A DNA stretch of 64,000 bases, taken from NCBI RefSeq assembly GCF_001573155.1, contig NZ_JRWG01000001.1, forward strand, positions 62,001 through 126,000, written 5' to 3'. Below the pieces are notes generated by a model. The model saw nothing but the letters and a program-made list of their open reading frames with translations. It was not told the origin of the DNA and made no database searches. A program made the translations under genes and the position numbers. The stretch is from Aequorivita aquimaris. GTDB taxonomy: Bacteria > Bacteroidota > Bacteroidia > Flavobacteriales > Flavobacteriaceae. Below are positions 24,705 through 32,696 of the stretch, piece after piece (within the stretch, counting starts at the first letter, position 1; every line of letters begins with the position of its first letter).

Positions 24705-26500
24705 TGGATGAAAATTCCCCAAAACCTTCTTCCCCAACCCTAAAGGGAGAGGTTTTGGGGAATTTTTAAAGCCAAACCAAGAAACCCCATGAAAAACTCC
24801 CTTTAGGGCCGGGGCAAATTCTCGTAGGGCTTCGCTCCCAAAGCCTAAATCCTAAAAAACATTTCGAACGGAAAATTCCCCAAAACCTTCTTCCCCAACC
24901 CTAAAGGGAGAGGTTTTGGAGAATTTTTAAAGCCAAAATAAGAAACCCCACGAAAACTCCCTTTAGGGTCGGGGCAATTTTTCGTGGGGTTTCGGCCTTC
25001 TCCCTTTAGGACCGGAGCAAATTCTCGTCGGGTTTCGCTCCCAATGCCTAAACCATAAAAACCAAATCAGACGGAAAATCCCCCAAAACCTTCTTCTCCA
25101 ACCCTAAAGGGGGAGGTTTTGGGAAATTTTAATGACAAACCAAGAAACCCCACGAAAAACTCCCTTTAGGGTTGGGGCAAATTTTTCGTGGGGTTTCAGC
25201 CTTCTCCCTTTAGCGCCGGGGGAATTTTATTGGACTGGAGGATCCTTTAAATATTTTTTATGATCTCTACTAATCTGCAAATTACCTCATCAATATGATT
25301 CTCCACATCATAGTTCGTAAAACGGACAATTGATATTCCCATTGCCTCAAGGGCCGCAGTTCTATGTTCATCAATTATTGTTTGATCACTGGCGTCGTGA
25401 TAGGGACCATCGATCTCAATACCTAATTGTAGCGAATGACAGTAAAAGTCCAATATATATAAATGCTGAGGATGCTGTCTCCTAAACTTTAACCCCTGCA
25501 ATTTTTTATTCCTTATCCTTTCCCAAAAAATTTTCTCGGCAACCGTCATATTTCTCCTTAATACCAAAGCTTTGACAAAGCTGCTTGTAGGCGCACCCTT
25601 GAACATTCCGTGATGATAAGAAGGTCTAGATTTTCCCATTCAAATAATAAAACCTAAATATAATGATAAATACTATTGAAGAAACCCCACGAAAACTCCC
25701 TTTAGGGCCGGGGCAAATTTTCGTGGGGTTTCGCTCCCAAAGCCTAAACCCTAAAAAACACTTCGGAAGGAAAATTCCCCAAAACCTAAACCATAAAAAC
25801 CAAATCAGAAGAAAAATCCCCCAAAACCTTCTTCCCCAACCCTAAAGGGAGAGGTTTTGGAGAATTTTAATGACAAACCAAGAAACCCCACGAAAAACTC
25901 CCTTTAGCGCCGGAGCAAATTCTCGTAGGGTTTCGCTCCCAAAGCCCAAACCCTAAAAACCAATTCAGAAGGAAATTCCCCAAAACCAAGAAACCCCACG
26001 AAAAACTCCCTTTAGGGCCGGAGCAATTTTTCGTGGGGTTTCAGCCTTCTCCCTTTAGGGCCAGGGCAAATTCTCGTAGGGCTTCGCTCCCAAAGCCTAA
26101 ATCCTAAAAAACATTTCGAACGGAAAATTCCCCAAAACCTTCTTCCCCAACCCTAAAGGGAGAGGTTTTGGAGAATTTTAATGACAAACTAAGAAACCCC
26201 ACGAAAAACTCCCTTTAGGGTCGGGGCAATTTTTCGTGGGGTTTCAGCCTTCTCCCTTTAGGGCCAGGGCAAATTCTCGTAGGGCTTCGCTCCCAAAGCC
26301 CAAACCCTAAAAACCAATTCAGAAGGAAATTCCCCAAAACCAAGAAACCCCACGAAAAACTCCCTTTAGGGGCGGGGCAAATTTTTCGTGGGGTTTCAGC
26401 CTTCTCCCTTTAGCGCAGGGGCAAATTCTCGTGGGGTTTCGCTCTCCAAGCCTAAACCATAAAAAACTCCGAGCAGAAAAGTCCCCTTTGGGGATTTAGG
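24705..26500. repeat. Array of two palindromic repeat families
   Basis: Family A has the arms CCCCAAAACC / GGTTTTGGGG around CCCTAAAGGG. Full copies are at about 24717, 24878, 25081, 25819 and 26129. Family B has the arms GAAACCCCACGAAAA / TTTTCGTGGGGTTTC around CCCTTTAGGG. Copies are at about 24779, 24940, 25140, 25678, 25880, 25986, 26190 and 26341. Partial units and a shared spacer (CGCTCCCAAAGCCTAAACCC) link them. Each unit can fold into a long hairpin. Units are near-identical and mixed in order, unlike CRISPR. A DUF559 gene sits in the middle (25247-25639). They resemble REP/BIME-type elements. Confidence 0.9.
25247..25639 (-). CDS. DUF559 (Vsr-like PD-(D/E)XK) endonuclease-domain protein
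   Basis: A 130-residue protein of the DUF559 family. The core contains LVLRRNMTVAEKIFWERIRN, LKFRRQHPQHLYILDFYC and GIEIDGPYHD. The Asp and Glu in ILDF...GIEIDG fit the PD-(D/E)XK nuclease active site. It is related to very-short-patch-repair nucleases, but no methyltransferase is nearby. The gene is alone and surrounded on both sides by palindromic repeats (nearest copies at 25140 and 25678), a common setting for this family in Bacteroidota. Its role is unknown. Nuclease action on the repeat hairpins is only a guess. Confidence 0.85.
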   Translation of the reverse strand: MGKSRPSYHHGMFKGAPTSSFVKALVLRRNMTVAEKIFWERIRNKKLQGLKFRRQHPQHLYILDFYCHSLQLGIEIDGPYHDASDQTIIDEHRTAALEAMGISIVRFTNYDVENHIDEVICRLVEIIKNI

Positions 26501-26555
26501 GGACCGGGCTATGACCAATTTTCGTGGAGATTTAAGACAATTCTAATACCCCTAA

Positions 26556-27206
26556 TCAATACCAGTCAGCGTGATATTTATTCTCTCCTAAATAGTACAT
26601 AATCCCAATACTTACAGTAACGAAACTACCGCTAACGCTTTCAAAATTTGGGTCCAAGAGCGCTCCGTTATAAGCGTAATGCTGTTTTAGGTTGGTAATA
26701 TAACTTAGGTCGCCAATAAAGGCAAAACTCTCACTCAATTTAATTTGCCCGGTAAGTCCTACCATTATATTTCCTATATGTTCAGTACCGCTAATAGTAG
26801 CGGGTTGCGCAAAGGTTATCCCTCCGCCCACGTGTATCAATAGTCCTAGGCGCTCCCTTAGCCGGTAACTCACATTCAATAATCGGCCTACGTTGGCCAC
26901 ACCTTCAAGACCCAATCTGTTTAAACTTATGCCTATTTCAGTATCATCCGGATTGGCAAAGCGGTTAAAGCCATAATGCCCTTTCACGCCAAACTTGTCA
27001 CTAAACATATAGCGTCCACTTAATTGGAACTGCTTAAACGCTATATACTTTTTACGCGATATCCCGTCATTGGGCGCAAGTGGCACGTGAATACCGGTGG
27101 AAACTTCAGCAGACCAACGATTGTATTCACCGTTCTGGGAAAAAAGACTAAATGTGAAAAATAAAAATAAAGGAAATAGGTAGGTACGAAGTGGGGATAA
27201 ATTCAT
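26556..27206 (-). CDS. Small outer-membrane beta-barrel protein
   Basis: A 216-residue protein with a signal peptide (LFPLFLFFTFSLFSQ) and alternating amphipathic strands throughout. It ends in VSIGIMYYLGENKYHADWY. The pattern fits OmpA-like or OprF-like eight-stranded barrels common in flavobacteria (outer membrane protein beta-brl). No OmpA peptidoglycan-binding domain is present. Function is unknown. It lies alone between the repeat array and the sulfate-activation genes, with a 412-bp gap upstream. Confidence 0.7.
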   Translation of the reverse strand: MNLSPLRTYLFPLFLFFTFSLFSQNGEYNRWSAEVSTGIHVPLAPNDGISRKKYIAFKQFQLSGRYMFSDKFGVKGHYGFNRFANPDDTEIGISLNRLGLEGVANVGRLLNVSYRLRERLGLLIHVGGGITFAQPATISGTEHIGNIMVGLTGQIKLSESFAFIGDLSYITNLKQHYAYNGALLDPNFESVSGSFVTVSIGIMYYLGENKYHADWY

Positions 27207-27618
27207 TTTAATTATTTGCGGTTAAGTTCTTTACAGCGTTGCAATTTATCGCGGGGCAGCCACAAATTACAAGCACTCACAAAGATTGGGGAACCTTGTG
27301 GATGCCGGAGCAAGATAAAAATATCTTCTCAAAAACACCAAATTTATCTTAGAAGTTGGACAAATTATTTTTAAACCACTTAGAATTAGATAAGTGGGAT
27401 CGAGGGATGTCATTCCAAACCAAGTTAAAAGAAGGGTGTGATTTTAGCTAAAATCCCAAATTCCGAACCCCAAATCCCAAACCTCAAACCAAGGCAAGAC
27501 AGTCCCCCCTTTCAAGGGGGTTAGGGGGATGTCATTCCTAACTAAGTCAAAAGGAGAGTGCGATTTTATCTTAATTTCCAAATCAATGAATCGCGAATGA
27601 CGAATCACGAATCCACAT
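27207..27618. other. Repeat-bearing intergenic region
   Basis: No gene was seen. A 45-bp direct repeat (27404-27448 and 27526-27570) begins GGGATGTCATTCC and ends GATTTTA, with roughly 80% identity. Between the copies is a C5/G5 hairpin (27504-27520). Next to the cysN stop are CGAAT-based units (27588-27614) like those bordering the four-helix-bundle ORF. Confidence 0.6.
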
Positions 27619-28875
27619 TTAAACAATCATCCCCGCCGCAACGGTTTCATGCGTAGCATCGTCAATCAACACAAAACTGCCCGTTATGCGGTTGTCCCGA
27701 TACTCGTCCACCATCAACGGCCGTGTGGTGCGGATGCTGATTCGGGCAATGTCGTTCATTTTCAATTCCTTATCGTCTTCCTCGCGGGCGTAGGTGTTTA
27801 TGTCAATTTTATAGACCACATTGGTTATCATCGCCTTTTGTTCGTTTGAAGTGTGCACAATGGTATATTTTGCCCGTGGCCGCGCAGGGGCATTGTTGAA
27901 CCAGCAGAGCATGGCGTCAAATTCCTGAAGTGGCTTTGGCTGATTATTTTCCTTAACGATCATATCGCCACGGCTGATGTCTATGTCATCTTCCAAGGTG
28001 ATAGCAACAGACATGGGTGCAAAAACTTCTTCCAAAGAACCGTCCATAGTGTCTATACTTTTAATTTTTGAAGTAAAACCGGAAGGCAATACAACTACAT
28101 CATCACCAGGTCTAAAGATTCCACTGGCCACACGGCCCGCATACCCTCGGTAATCTATAAAACCTTCCCGCTGTGGGCGTAAAACTGTTTGTACCGGAAA
28201 ACGGGCATCTATTTTATTGATGTCGCTACTTATGTGCATAGTTTCCAAAGTATATAATAAAGGGGCGCCTTGGTACCAATCCATGTTTGTGGAACGGTTC
28301 ACCACGTTATCACCATCCAAAGCGCTAATGGGTAGAAACTGAATGTCCTTTACGTATAGTTTTGAGGAAAACTCCTCAAATTGGTTGATGATGTTTTCAT
28401 ATACTTCTTCTGAATAATCCACCAAATCCATTTTATTGATACAGACAATAATATGCGGAATCTGCAATAGTGAAGCGATAAAGGCGTGGCGTTTGGTTTG
28501 TTCAATTACTCCGTGACGGGCATCAATCAATATTAAAGCTGCATTTGCCGTTGAAGCACCTGTAACCATATTCCGTGTATATTGAATATGTCCGGGAGTA
28601 TCCGCAATTATGAATTTACGTTTTGGAGTGGTAAAATACCTATAGGCCACATCAATTGTTATTCCCTGCTCCCGCTCGTCGCGAAGTCCATCTGTAAACA
28701 AGGCAAGATCTACGCCTTCGTGACCTTTTTTACGGCTCGTATTTTCTATGGCTTCCAATTGGTCTTCAAAAATTGCCTTGCTATCGTAAAGCAACCTCCC
28801 TATCAACGTGCTTTTACCATCATCCACACTTCCTGCCGTGGTAAATCTTAGTAGTTGGTTTTTATCTATTTCCAT
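27619..28875 (-). CDS. cysN: Sulfate adenylyltransferase subunit 1 (GTPase)
   Basis: A 418-residue EF-Tu-like GTPase. G1 is SVDDGKSTLIGRLLYDSKA near the N-terminus, G3 is IADTPGHIQYTRNMVTGAS, and G4 is INKMDLVDY, followed by two beta-barrel domains. GTP hydrolysis drives APS formation by the CysD subunit from ATP and sulfate in the cytoplasm. It is not fused to CysC, which is separate here. It lies 533 bp downstream of cysD, separated by a GxxExxY ORF and repeats, instead of directly following cysD as usual. Confidence 0.95.
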   Translation of the reverse strand: MEIDKNQLLRFTTAGSVDDGKSTLIGRLLYDSKAIFEDQLEAIENTSRKKGHEGVDLALFTDGLRDEREQGITIDVAYRYFTTPKRKFIIADTPGHIQYTRNMVTGASTANAALILIDARHGVIEQTKRHAFIASLLQIPHIIVCINKMDLVDYSEEVYENIINQFEEFSSKLYVKDIQFLPISALDGDNVVNRSTNMDWYQGAPLLYTLETMHISSDINKIDARFPVQTVLRPQREGFIDYRGYAGRVASGIFRPGDDVVVLPSGFTSKIKSIDTMDGSLEEVFAPMSVAITLEDDIDISRGDMIVKENNQPKPLQEFDAMLCWFNNAPARPRAKYTIVHTSNEQKAMITNVVYKIDINTYAREEDDKELKMNDIARISIRTTRPLMVDEYRDNRITGSFVLIDDATHETVAAGMIV

Positions 28876-28886
28876 ATTATCACTTA

Positions 28887-28926
28887 TTTATCCGAATTTG
28901 CACGAATTTATCAGAATTATTACGAA
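28887..28926. repeat. 10-bp-spaced GAATT repeat, left border of the GxxExxY ORF
   Basis: Four spaced copies of CGAATT or a close variant (TCCGAATTTG, CACGAATTTA, TCAGAATTAT, TACGAATGGT). They are the inverted counterpart of the repeats at 29331-29410, so the ORF is bracketed by repeats in opposite orientation. Confidence 0.7.
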
Positions 28927-29321
28927 TGGTTCGAATTGGGTTTATTTAAAATTCTTTTATAGGTTAGGGATGATTCTCCAAAATTGACGAGTATTCCCAG
29001 TTCAAGGTTTGTCACCTTCAAATAATTTCTCAATTGTTTGGAAAAGGCCATTGGAACTATACTTACTGCCTTAGTCTCTACAATAATTTTTTCATAGCAT
29101 ATAAAATCTGCTCTATAGGTTTTACTCAGCTTTTCGTCATTATAGAAAATATTTAGCTTAGCTTGCTTATTATAGGGGATGCTCAAATTACGGAACTCCT
29201 TTTCCAGCGTTTCTTCATAAACAGCTTCCAAAAAACCAGGACCTAAATTATTATGTACCTGCATACAAGCGCCAATAATTTTATAGCTTTCCTCCTTAAA
29301 TAATATCTTATTAGTTTCCAT
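28920..29321 (-). CDS. GxxExxY family protein (PDDEXK_3)
   Basis: A 133-residue protein with the family motif GFLEAVYEETL (GxxExxY) preceded by IIGACMQVHNNLGP. Near the middle, YRADFICYEKIIVETKAV gives the D...ExK pattern of PD-(D/E)XK nucleases, the clan to which the family is assigned. The end (LRNYLKVTNLELGILVNFG) is also typical. Function is unknown. It lies between cysD and cysN, and both sides carry 10-bp-periodic repeats in inverted orientation. This suggests that ORF and repeats entered the operon as one unit. Confidence 0.9.
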   Translation of the reverse strand: METNKILFKEESYKIIGACMQVHNNLGPGFLEAVYEETLEKEFRNLSIPYNKQAKLNIFYNDEKLSKTYRADFICYEKIIVETKAVSIVPMAFSKQLRNYLKVTNLELGILVNFGESSLTYKRILNKPNSNHS

Positions 29322-29330
29322 CCCCTAATT

Positions 29331-29410
29331 CGGATAAATTCGTTAACATTCGCATAAATTCGCAAAAATTCGGATTAATTCGGATTAATTCGGATTAATT
29401 CGGATTCCTT
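29331..29410. repeat. 10-bp tandem repeat, right border of the GxxExxY ORF
   Basis: Eight consecutive 10-mers, each starting with CG and seven of them ending in ATT: CGGATAAATT, CGTTAACATT, CGCATAAATT, CGCAAAAATT, three copies of CGGATTAATT, and CGGATTCCTT. The last unit runs into the 3' end of cysD. The period equals about one helical turn. Confidence 0.9.
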
Positions 29411-30314
29411 AAAAATATCCCTGTCTTTTCCTATCCTCCATAGCCGTTTCGCTGCGCTTATCATCTGTACGGTTACCTCGTTCGGTTTGTTTCATTGCGG
29501 CAACTTCAGCCACGATTTTCTCCAAAGTGTCCGCATCGCTTTCTATTCCACCAGTAATAGTAATGTCTCCCAAAGTCCTAAAACGGATTTTTTTGGTTTC
29601 AATTTTTTCGTTTTCTTCCAACTTTAAAAATTTAGAAACCGGAATCCACGAATCATTTCGCCAAACCACTTCGCGTTGGTGTGCCAAATACAGGGAAGGA
29701 ATCTTTATATCCTCACGCTTTATATAATTCCAAACGTCCATTTCGGTCCAATTGCTTATGGGAAAGGCTCGAAAATGCTCGCCTTCAAAATGTTTTCCAT
29801 TTAATAAATTCCAAAGTTCTGGACGTTGGTTTTTTGGATCCCACTGCCCAAAATCGTCTCTATGTGAAAAGAAACGTTCCTTGGCACGGGCTTTCTCCTC
29901 ATCACGTCTTCCGCCGCCAATGGCGCAATCTATTTTGTTGCTTTCTATGGCATCGAGCAAAGTTGTAATTTGAAGCGCATTGCGTGTTGCATTTTTTCCC
30001 TTTTCCTCGGCAACTCTTCCCGTGTCAATCGATTCCTGAACTGAACCGACAATTAATTGCACTCCCAATTCCTTTATTAAATCATCACGAAATTGAATGG
30101 TTTCAGGGAAATTGTGCCCTGTATCTACATGTAGCAACGGAAACGGAATCTTGGAAGGGTAAAATGCCTTCTTCGCCAAATGTGTCACAAGAATGGAATC
30201 CTTTCCCCCTGAAAATAATATCACGGGGTTTTGGAACTGTGCCCAAACCTCTCGAAGAATATAGATGGCTTCAGATTCCAATTCGTCTAAATAATTTAAA
30301 TAATATTTACTCAT
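29409..30314 (-). CDS. cysD: Sulfate adenylyltransferase subunit 2
   Basis: A 301-residue PP-loop ATP pyrophosphatase-family enzyme. The PP-loop is VILFSGGKDSILV (~31-43). GGGRRDEEKARAKERFFSHR is the conserved central segment and FPISNWTEMDVWNYI the C-terminal one. It makes adenosine 5'-phosphosulfate from ATP and sulfate with CysN. The C-terminal tail (TDDKRSETAMEDRKRQGYF) is the family's conserved end and confirms the gene is complete. The last codons overlap the border of the 10-bp repeat. Confidence 0.95.
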   Translation of the reverse strand: MSKYYLNYLDELESEAIYILREVWAQFQNPVILFSGGKDSILVTHLAKKAFYPSKIPFPLLHVDTGHNFPETIQFRDDLIKELGVQLIVGSVQESIDTGRVAEEKGKNATRNALQITTLLDAIESNKIDCAIGGGRRDEEKARAKERFFSHRDDFGQWDPKNQRPELWNLLNGKHFEGEHFRAFPISNWTEMDVWNYIKREDIKIPSLYLAHQREVVWRNDSWIPVSKFLKLEENEKIETKKIRFRTLGDITITGGIESDADTLEKIVAEVAAMKQTERGNRTDDKRSETAMEDRKRQGYF

Positions 30315-30415
30315 TAGTCTTTTATTAATTTATTAATTGAAGATTCATTAATTGATTAATACGTGAATTTCTCAATTGGTACATTAGGGATTCGATTCAT
30401 TTTCATTATAAAACA

Positions 30416-30790
30416 TTATTTTTCATTATTCTTCTGCTGTAAATATCTAATGTAACCGTTAATTAATTGTATACATTTTTCTGTCTGTAAACGAACGGCA
30501 TTAAGAGTTTCCAAATTTATATAATCACAGTCTTTTGCTTCAATGCAATGATCCCAAATTTCAGCAACTGAACCTCTTGAAAAACGTAAAAAATTGATGT
30601 TCTCTTTGTAATGATACCTCCCCCAGCCTTCCGCTATATTTGCAGTGGAAGAACGTGCAGCACGCAGTATTTGCGCGTGAAGTTCAAATTTTTCAATTTT
30701 TGGCAACTTTTTCAAAACATTAGTTTTCAAATAAGTTTTCAAATTATAACAAGCTTGCCAACAATGCAGCTCTTCAAAATTTCCTGCCAT
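30416..30790 (-). CDS. Four-helix-bundle protein (S23/IVS type)
   Basis: A 124-residue protein of the four-helix-bundle family first seen in 23S rRNA intervening sequences. The family signature RAARSSTANIAEGWGRY is central, followed by NFLRFSRGSVAEIWDHC. It has four predicted helices and no transmembrane segment. It sits between cysC and cysD with AT-rich flanks of about 100 bp on each side and a 15-bp tandem repeat upstream. It is not known to act in sulfur metabolism. The likely explanation is insertion into the operon. Confidence 0.88.
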   Translation of the reverse strand: MAGNFEELHCWQACYNLKTYLKTNVLKKLPKIEKFELHAQILRAARSSTANIAEGWGRYHYKENINFLRFSRGSVAEIWDHCIEAKDCDYINLETLNAVRLQTEKCIQLINGYIRYLQQKNNEK

Positions 30791-30846
30791 AGTCCATCGT
30801 TTATAATCCTATCACTCTAATTCAAAATAGACCCCATACTCAAAAT

Positions 30847-30887
30847 AACGAATCCCGAATCAACGAATCCCGAATCAACGAATCCCC
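30847..30887. repeat. 15-bp tandem repeat beside the four-helix-bundle ORF
   Basis: The unit AACGAATCCCGAATC occurs twice in full (30847-30861, 30862-30876) and once in part (30877-30887), directly downstream of cysC and upstream of the inserted ORF. Confidence 0.85.
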
Positions 30888-30889
30888 AT

Positions 30890-31477
30890 TTATATTTTTT
30901 TTTTAATAAATTTCATAATCAACGTCACCGCTTGTTCCACAGAAATCATGGTTGTATTTATTTCCACATCGGGAGCGATGGGAGGTTCATAAGGGGCGTT
31001 TACACCAGTAAAATTCTTGATTTCTCCAGCTCTTGCTTTTTCATATAATCCTTTTACATCTCTCCGTTCACATTCCTCTATCGGGGTATTAACAAAAACT
31101 TCCACGAAATTTTCATAACCTACAATTCGTTTTACGTTTTCACGGTCTTCCCTATAAGGTGAGACAAACGATGCCAAAACTACCAAACCTGCATCAATCA
31201 TTAAATTGGCCACTTCAGCAATTCGTCTAATATTTTCACTTCGGTCTTCTGGCGTAAAGGAAAGATTATTGTTTAAACCCTTGCGCACATTATCGCCATC
31301 CAATAGATATGTATGGATGCCTTTAATAAAAAGGGCCTTTTCCAATGCATTTGCAATGGTAGATTTTCCAGAACCTGAAAGCCCCGTAAACCAAATCAAC
31401 AACGGCTCGTGCTTTTTTAAATCACTCCGTTGTCGCTGTGTGATACTGAAGTTATGTGGAATTATATTTTCTTCCAT
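30890..31477 (-). CDS. cysC: Adenylylsulfate kinase
   Basis: A 195-residue APS kinase. The P-loop is WFTGLSGSGKSTIANALEK (~28-46), followed by LLDGDNVRKGLNNNL for APS binding, and SFVSPYREDRENVKRI and YEKARAGEIKNFTGVNAPYE further on. It phosphorylates APS to PAPS in the cytoplasm. PAPS is the sulfate donor for sulfotransferases and, in some bacteria, the substrate of PAPS reductase. It lies 11 bp from the DUF2061 gene and so belongs to the cysQ-DUF2061-cysC transcript. Confidence 0.95.
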   Translation of the reverse strand: MEENIIPHNFSITQRQRSDLKKHEPLLIWFTGLSGSGKSTIANALEKALFIKGIHTYLLDGDNVRKGLNNNLSFTPEDRSENIRRIAEVANLMIDAGLVVLASFVSPYREDRENVKRIVGYENFVEVFVNTPIEECERRDVKGLYEKARAGEIKNFTGVNAPYEPPIAPDVEINTTMISVEQAVTLIMKFIKKKI

Positions 31478-31488
31478 AAAATTGTAAG

Positions 31489-31911
31489 TTAATTTCTATT
31501 TGGCAGTCCGTAATTTATGCGATACCAAAAGCGTTCGTGAAGATAGTATAAAATCATTTTTGTCAAAAGTTCCGCAAGGCCAATCTTAAGTCCCGTTAAA
31601 GGGTTTCCTGTTATTAACCAAGAAAGCAACATAGTATCTAGCGTTCCTACACCACGCCAGGTGAAGGTTTTCAATACATGCCTTTTTCGGCTTTCGCGGA
31701 TAATGCCTTTTTCTGAAAGATTAATGCTAAACCAAACCCGTTCGTGAAAATAATATAATATCATTTTGGTTATTACCTCGGCAAATCCAATTTTAAGTCC
31801 GGTCAGCGGATTTCCGGTAATGAGCCAAGATAACAATATGGTGTCTAGCGTACCGACAATGCGCCAAGTGATGGTTTTTGCTATATGCCTCTTTCTGGTG
31901 TGGTCCTTCAT
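31489..31911 (-). CDS. Tandem-duplicated DUF2061 membrane protein
   Basis: A 140-residue protein made of two near-identical DUF2061 units. Unit 1 (~1-65) has KRHIAKTITWRIVGTLDTIL and unit 2 (~70-135) has KRHVLKTFTWRGVGTLDTML. Each is followed by LLSWLITGNPLTGLKIG (unit 1 begins ILLSW) and a LTKMILYY-type helix. Each unit has two short hydrophobic segments, so the whole protein should span the inner membrane about four times. DUF2061 genes often lie beside cysC/cysD/cysN, hinting at a role in sulfate supply, but the function is unknown. Its start overlaps the cysQ stop by 4 bp. Confidence 0.88.
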   Translation of the reverse strand: MKDHTRKRHIAKTITWRIVGTLDTILLSWLITGNPLTGLKIGFAEVITKMILYYFHERVWFSINLSEKGIIRESRKRHVLKTFTWRGVGTLDTMLLSWLITGNPLTGLKIGLAELLTKMILYYLHERFWYRINYGLPNRN

Positions 31912-32696
31912 AATACCCTTACCAAAAAATAATTGTTCAGTAAATTGGGTTTATTGTATTGCATATTTTTTCCAGTGGTCTGATCAATTACCGAAACTCC
32001 TACAGCATTACAGATTGCGTGTCCCGCGGCAGTGTCCCATTCCATAGTTGGGGCAAAACGGGGATAAAGTTGTGCGAGTCCTTCGGCTACCAAACAGAAT
32101 TTTAGCGAACTTCCTTTTGAAACAATTTCTACCTCATTTTGCTTCGCTATTTCTGCAATAAAATTTTTAGTATCTTCATTTAAATGCGAACGACTACCCA
32201 CAATTTTTACCACGGAAGCTTTACTTGGCTTGATTTCTTTAGCGTTTTTTACTATTTTCTCAACCGAATCATTTTCTGAGGTAATAACTATTTTTTTTGA
32301 AGTCTTCCCATCCGAAGAAGTAAAATATAACTCTTTTGTAACGGGAACGTAAATCACTCCAAGCACGGGATTGCCGTTTTCAATCAAAGCAATGTTTACC
32401 GTAAATTCACCATTTCGTTTTATAAACTCCTTGGTGCCATCCAGTGGATCCACAATCCAACAACGGTCCCAGTCCTTCCTTTCAGCATAATCCAATTGCC
32501 TGTTTTCTTCACTTATAATTGGAATTTGGGTAGGTTTCAAATACTCATTTATTACCTCATTTGCATTTTTATCAGCTTGCGTAAGGGGTGAATCATCGTT
32601 TTTGTGCTCCACCTCAAAATTGGTATCGTAAATCTTAAGAATTTCTGTTCCGGCAGACAAAGCCGCTTTTATTGCTGTACTTAAAAGAGTATTCAT
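31908..32696 (-). CDS. cysQ: 3'(2'),5'-bisphosphate nucleotidase
   Basis: A 262-residue inositol-monophosphatase-fold enzyme. Metal-binding motifs are visible: IISEEN near residue 62, WIVDPLDGTKEFI (~78-90) and MEWDTAAGHAICNAVG near the C-terminus. It removes the 3'-phosphate of PAP (adenosine 3',5'-bisphosphate), the by-product of PAPS use, and possibly recycles PAPS. It leads the sulfate-activation cluster, and its stop overlaps the DUF2061 start. No consensus promoter was found upstream; a one-mismatch -7 box lies close to the start codon. Confidence 0.92.
   Translation of the reverse strand: MNTLLSTAIKAALSAGTEILKIYDTNFEVEHKNDDSPLTQADKNANEVINEYLKPTQIPIISEENRQLDYAERKDWDRCWIVDPLDGTKEFIKRNGEFTVNIALIENGNPVLGVIYVPVTKELYFTSSDGKTSKKIVITSENDSVEKIVKNAKEIKPSKASVVKIVGSRSHLNEDTKNFIAEIAKQNEVEIVSKGSSLKFCLVAEGLAQLYPRFAPTMEWDTAAGHAICNAVGVSVIDQTTGKNMQYNKPNLLNNYFLVRVL

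Noticed and set aside
25663-25845. 60-codon ORF upstream of the DUF559 gene
   Set aside because: It is composed wholly of palindromic repeat units (Pro/Lys-rich translation) and is not coding.
24705-26500. CRISPR array
   Set aside because: The units are long palindromes of two types with near-identical spacers and variable order. There are no unique spacers of constant length and no cas genes.
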